From assembly GCA_002314775.1 (NCBI GenBank), contig DCHE01000012.1:1-22799 (forward strand): a stretch of DNA of 22,799 nucleotides, given 5' to 3'. Made by a program: the position numbers and the translations under genes. Source of the stretch: Lachnospiraceae bacterium UBA1760. GTDB lineage: Bacteria; Bacillota; Clostridia; Lachnospirales; Lachnospiraceae. Positions 21,544-22,799 of the stretch are shown one piece after another (within the stretch, counting starts at the first letter, position 1; each line of letters opens with the position of its first letter). The notes beneath the pieces are model-generated. The model did not search any database and was not told where the DNA came from. It saw only the letters and a list, made by a program, of their open reading frames with translations.

Positions 21544-22799
21544 ATGAACGAAAATGAATTGCTTATTCAATTTGAAAATTTTTTAAATAGTGATTCAAAG
21601 GCTTTCGGTATTATTTTCAGTAAAACCTACAATAGAATATATTATTTTATTAACAAGGTTGAAGCTGACGAGATGGTCGCAAATCATCTTTTAGTAAATA
21701 TCTATGCAAACCTGTATAACGCTATCCCATTCTTTAAATATACCGGTGTTGGCAGCCTTAACAGCTGGATTATTTCCTTTGTGGTAAAGGAGCTTTATAA
21801 TCATTTCCTTAACAAGGGACTTGATATTGGAAGTGAAATCACTAATTCAGGAAGACTTATACTAAGCCAGAACCAGGATGATATTGATCTTCAGAATTTC
21901 GGTCAGCTATCCAAAAATGCTAACCTGATAAATGACACAAATGCTGTTGAAATTGCTGATTTTATCTACCAGAATCTTAGTATGCCAGAGCGAATCTGTC
22001 TCCTGCTTAGAATCTGCGGTATTGATAATCCAGCGGGAATTGCAAACCCTTTAGGTGTTTCGCCTAATCATATTACGATTATTACTAACAATATTTATCA
22101 TAGAATCGAGAAATCTGGAATCCTTGCCTCACATGGCATCCTTTCCACAGGTAACGATGCATATTCTGACATAGACAGAGTACTTGTTGTTGACAGATCT
22201 GCGAAGCTTAAGAGCGGTATGGCTTATTACAACTCTAACTTTAAAAACCTTAAAACGAAGCTCCTCGCTGACAGCTCAACCATGACCAGTGCTAATTACA
22301 CTGCTCAGACCGAGACTCTTACTACAGCTGAGACTGATGTTATTAAGTCTGATTTTGATTCCGAGGAAACTTCAGTACTAAGAGCTGATGAAGGTATGGA
22401 AGCTACTACTGTTCTTACGGCTGAGAATTACGGTGAGACTGAGCCGAAGCGTGCTGCCGAGGAAAATGGAGAGGCTACAACTGTTCTTACGGCTGAGAAC
22501 TATGGTGAGACTACAACTGTTCTTACGGCTGAGAACTACGGTGAGACTACAACCGTTCTTACGGCTGAGAATTACGGTGAGACTACAGGAGCTCCGATGG
22601 GCAATCCAGCTATACCTAACATTCCTGGGCAGATGAGTCCTTTAGGTAATCAAACTATGCCTAACATTCCTGGACAGATGGGTCCTTTGGGCAGCTCACC
22701 TATAGGTAATCCTTCTACAGGAAATTATGTGGCACCTGGTGCTACAGGCTTTGCTGGTCCTACGGGGCCTGCACCAAATAGTCCATTTGGCAATAATCC
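21544..22799 (+). CDS. Sigma-70/ECF-like protein with Thr-rich docking-motif tail (3' end outside window)
   Basis: The frame is open from the ATG at 21544 (GGGGAGG 6 bp upstream) to the window edge, 418 codons. Residues 1-90 resemble ECF sigma region 2 (FFKYTGVGSLNSWIISFVVK is like the 'F..WL..IA.N' core), and 136-195 resemble region 4 (LSMPERICLLLRICG, then an HTH-like GIANPLGVSPNHITIITNNI). The tail (about 250-348) holds EETSVLRADEG (274-284) and four copies of a TTVLTAENYGE motif, then a Pro/Gly/Asn-rich stretch. EETSVLRAD is close to the ETTSVFRAD phosphorylation site of actinobacterial GarA/OdhI, known from the literature. The long tail is not usual for an ECF factor, so it may be a modified sigma-like regulator rather than a true sigma factor. 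DNA binding is unproven. Confidence 0.75.
   Translation, partial: MNENELLIQFENFLNSDSKAFGIIFSKTYNRIYYFINKVEADEMVANHLLVNIYANLYNAIPFFKYTGVGSLNSWIISFVVKELYNHFLNKGLDIGSEITNSGRLILSQNQDDIDLQNFGQLSKNANLINDTNAVEIADFIYQNLSMPERICLLLRICGIDNPAGIANPLGVSPNHITIITNNIYHRIEKSGILASHGILSTGNDAYSDIDRVLVVDRSAKLKSGMAYYNSNFKNLKTKLLADSSTMTSANYTAQTETLTTAETDVIKSDFDSEETSVLRADEGMEATTVLTAENYGETEPKRAAEENGEATTVLTAENYGETTTVLTAENYGETTTVLTAENYGETTGAPMGNPAIPNIPGQMSPLGNQTMPNIPGQMGPLGSSPIGNPSTGNYVAPGATGFAGPTGPAPNSPFGNN
22405..22584 (+). repeat. Coding 36-bp repeats (TTVLTAENYGE units)
   Basis: Three adjacent 12-residue units (protein 312-347, DNA 22477-22584) and one separate copy (288-299, DNA 22405-22440) encode TTVLTAENYGET with nearly identical codons, so recent duplication is likely. 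Confidence 0.88.

Noticed and set aside
22388..22636. Plus-strand frame with repeated LFLRLRTTVRL
   Set aside because: It is a frame-shifted reading of the 36-bp repeats inside the sigma-like gene; no ribosome binding site.

Overview
The window reads as chromosomal DNA of a low-to-moderate GC, Gram-positive anaerobe, most likely a Clostridia/Lachnospiraceae relative (Butyrivibrio- or Agathobacter-like). The reasons are strong AGGAGG ribosome binding sites on nearly every gene, AT-rich promoters and U-tract terminators, a split transketolase, an OPT peptide transporter followed by a PqqD-like protein, and many small zinc-ribbon and membrane proteins. Genus is inference from gene content; there is no rRNA to confirm it.

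Layout. 1-1400: the 3' end of an unknown gene, a candidate small structured RNA ending in a strong terminator, a tiny CRISPR-like array (two intact 38-bp repeats plus one degenerate terminal repeat, 37-bp spacers) with no cas genes in view, and two small two-helix membrane proteins. 1415-3996: a leftward pentose-phosphate operon (transaldolase, transketolase N- and C-halves). 4229-6845: a rightward OPT transporter and PqqD-like protein behind a leader that contains an intrinsic terminator. 6894-8434: a lone prepilin-like protein and a water-type aquaporin. 8435-9908: a leftward MATE exporter. 9969-12485: a secreted GH16 glucanase lipoprotein divergent from an AraC-type regulator, with three perfect 12-bp repeats between them.

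The most striking locus is 12511-17270. A leftward two-gene unit encodes a 1205-residue protein that carries, in order, the hallmark motifs of the eukaryotic-type RNA-dependent RNA polymerase family (RDR/QDE-1; distantly related to phage YonO and to the double-psi beta-barrel subunits of cellular RNA polymerase), including the metal-binding DFDGD at residues 686-690. It is followed 17 bp later by a 374-residue protein that I cannot assign to any family. Apart from this partner I see no phage or transposon genes around it. This is the best candidate here for an undescribed system: a bacterial two-barrel RNA polymerase with a dedicated partner.

17490-19961: a rightward cluster of small membrane and zinc-ribbon proteins, each preceded by unusual RNA or DNA structure: a candidate riboswitch with terminator, a 32-bp perfect palindrome, and a leader able to sequester its own Shine-Dalgarno sequence. 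19958-21280: leftward PHP-family phosphatase and KdsC-like HAD phosphatase. 21544 to the end: an incomplete sigma-70/ECF-like protein whose C-terminal tail carries repeated ETSVLRAD/TTVLTAENYGE motifs resembling phosphothreonine docking sites for FHA domains.
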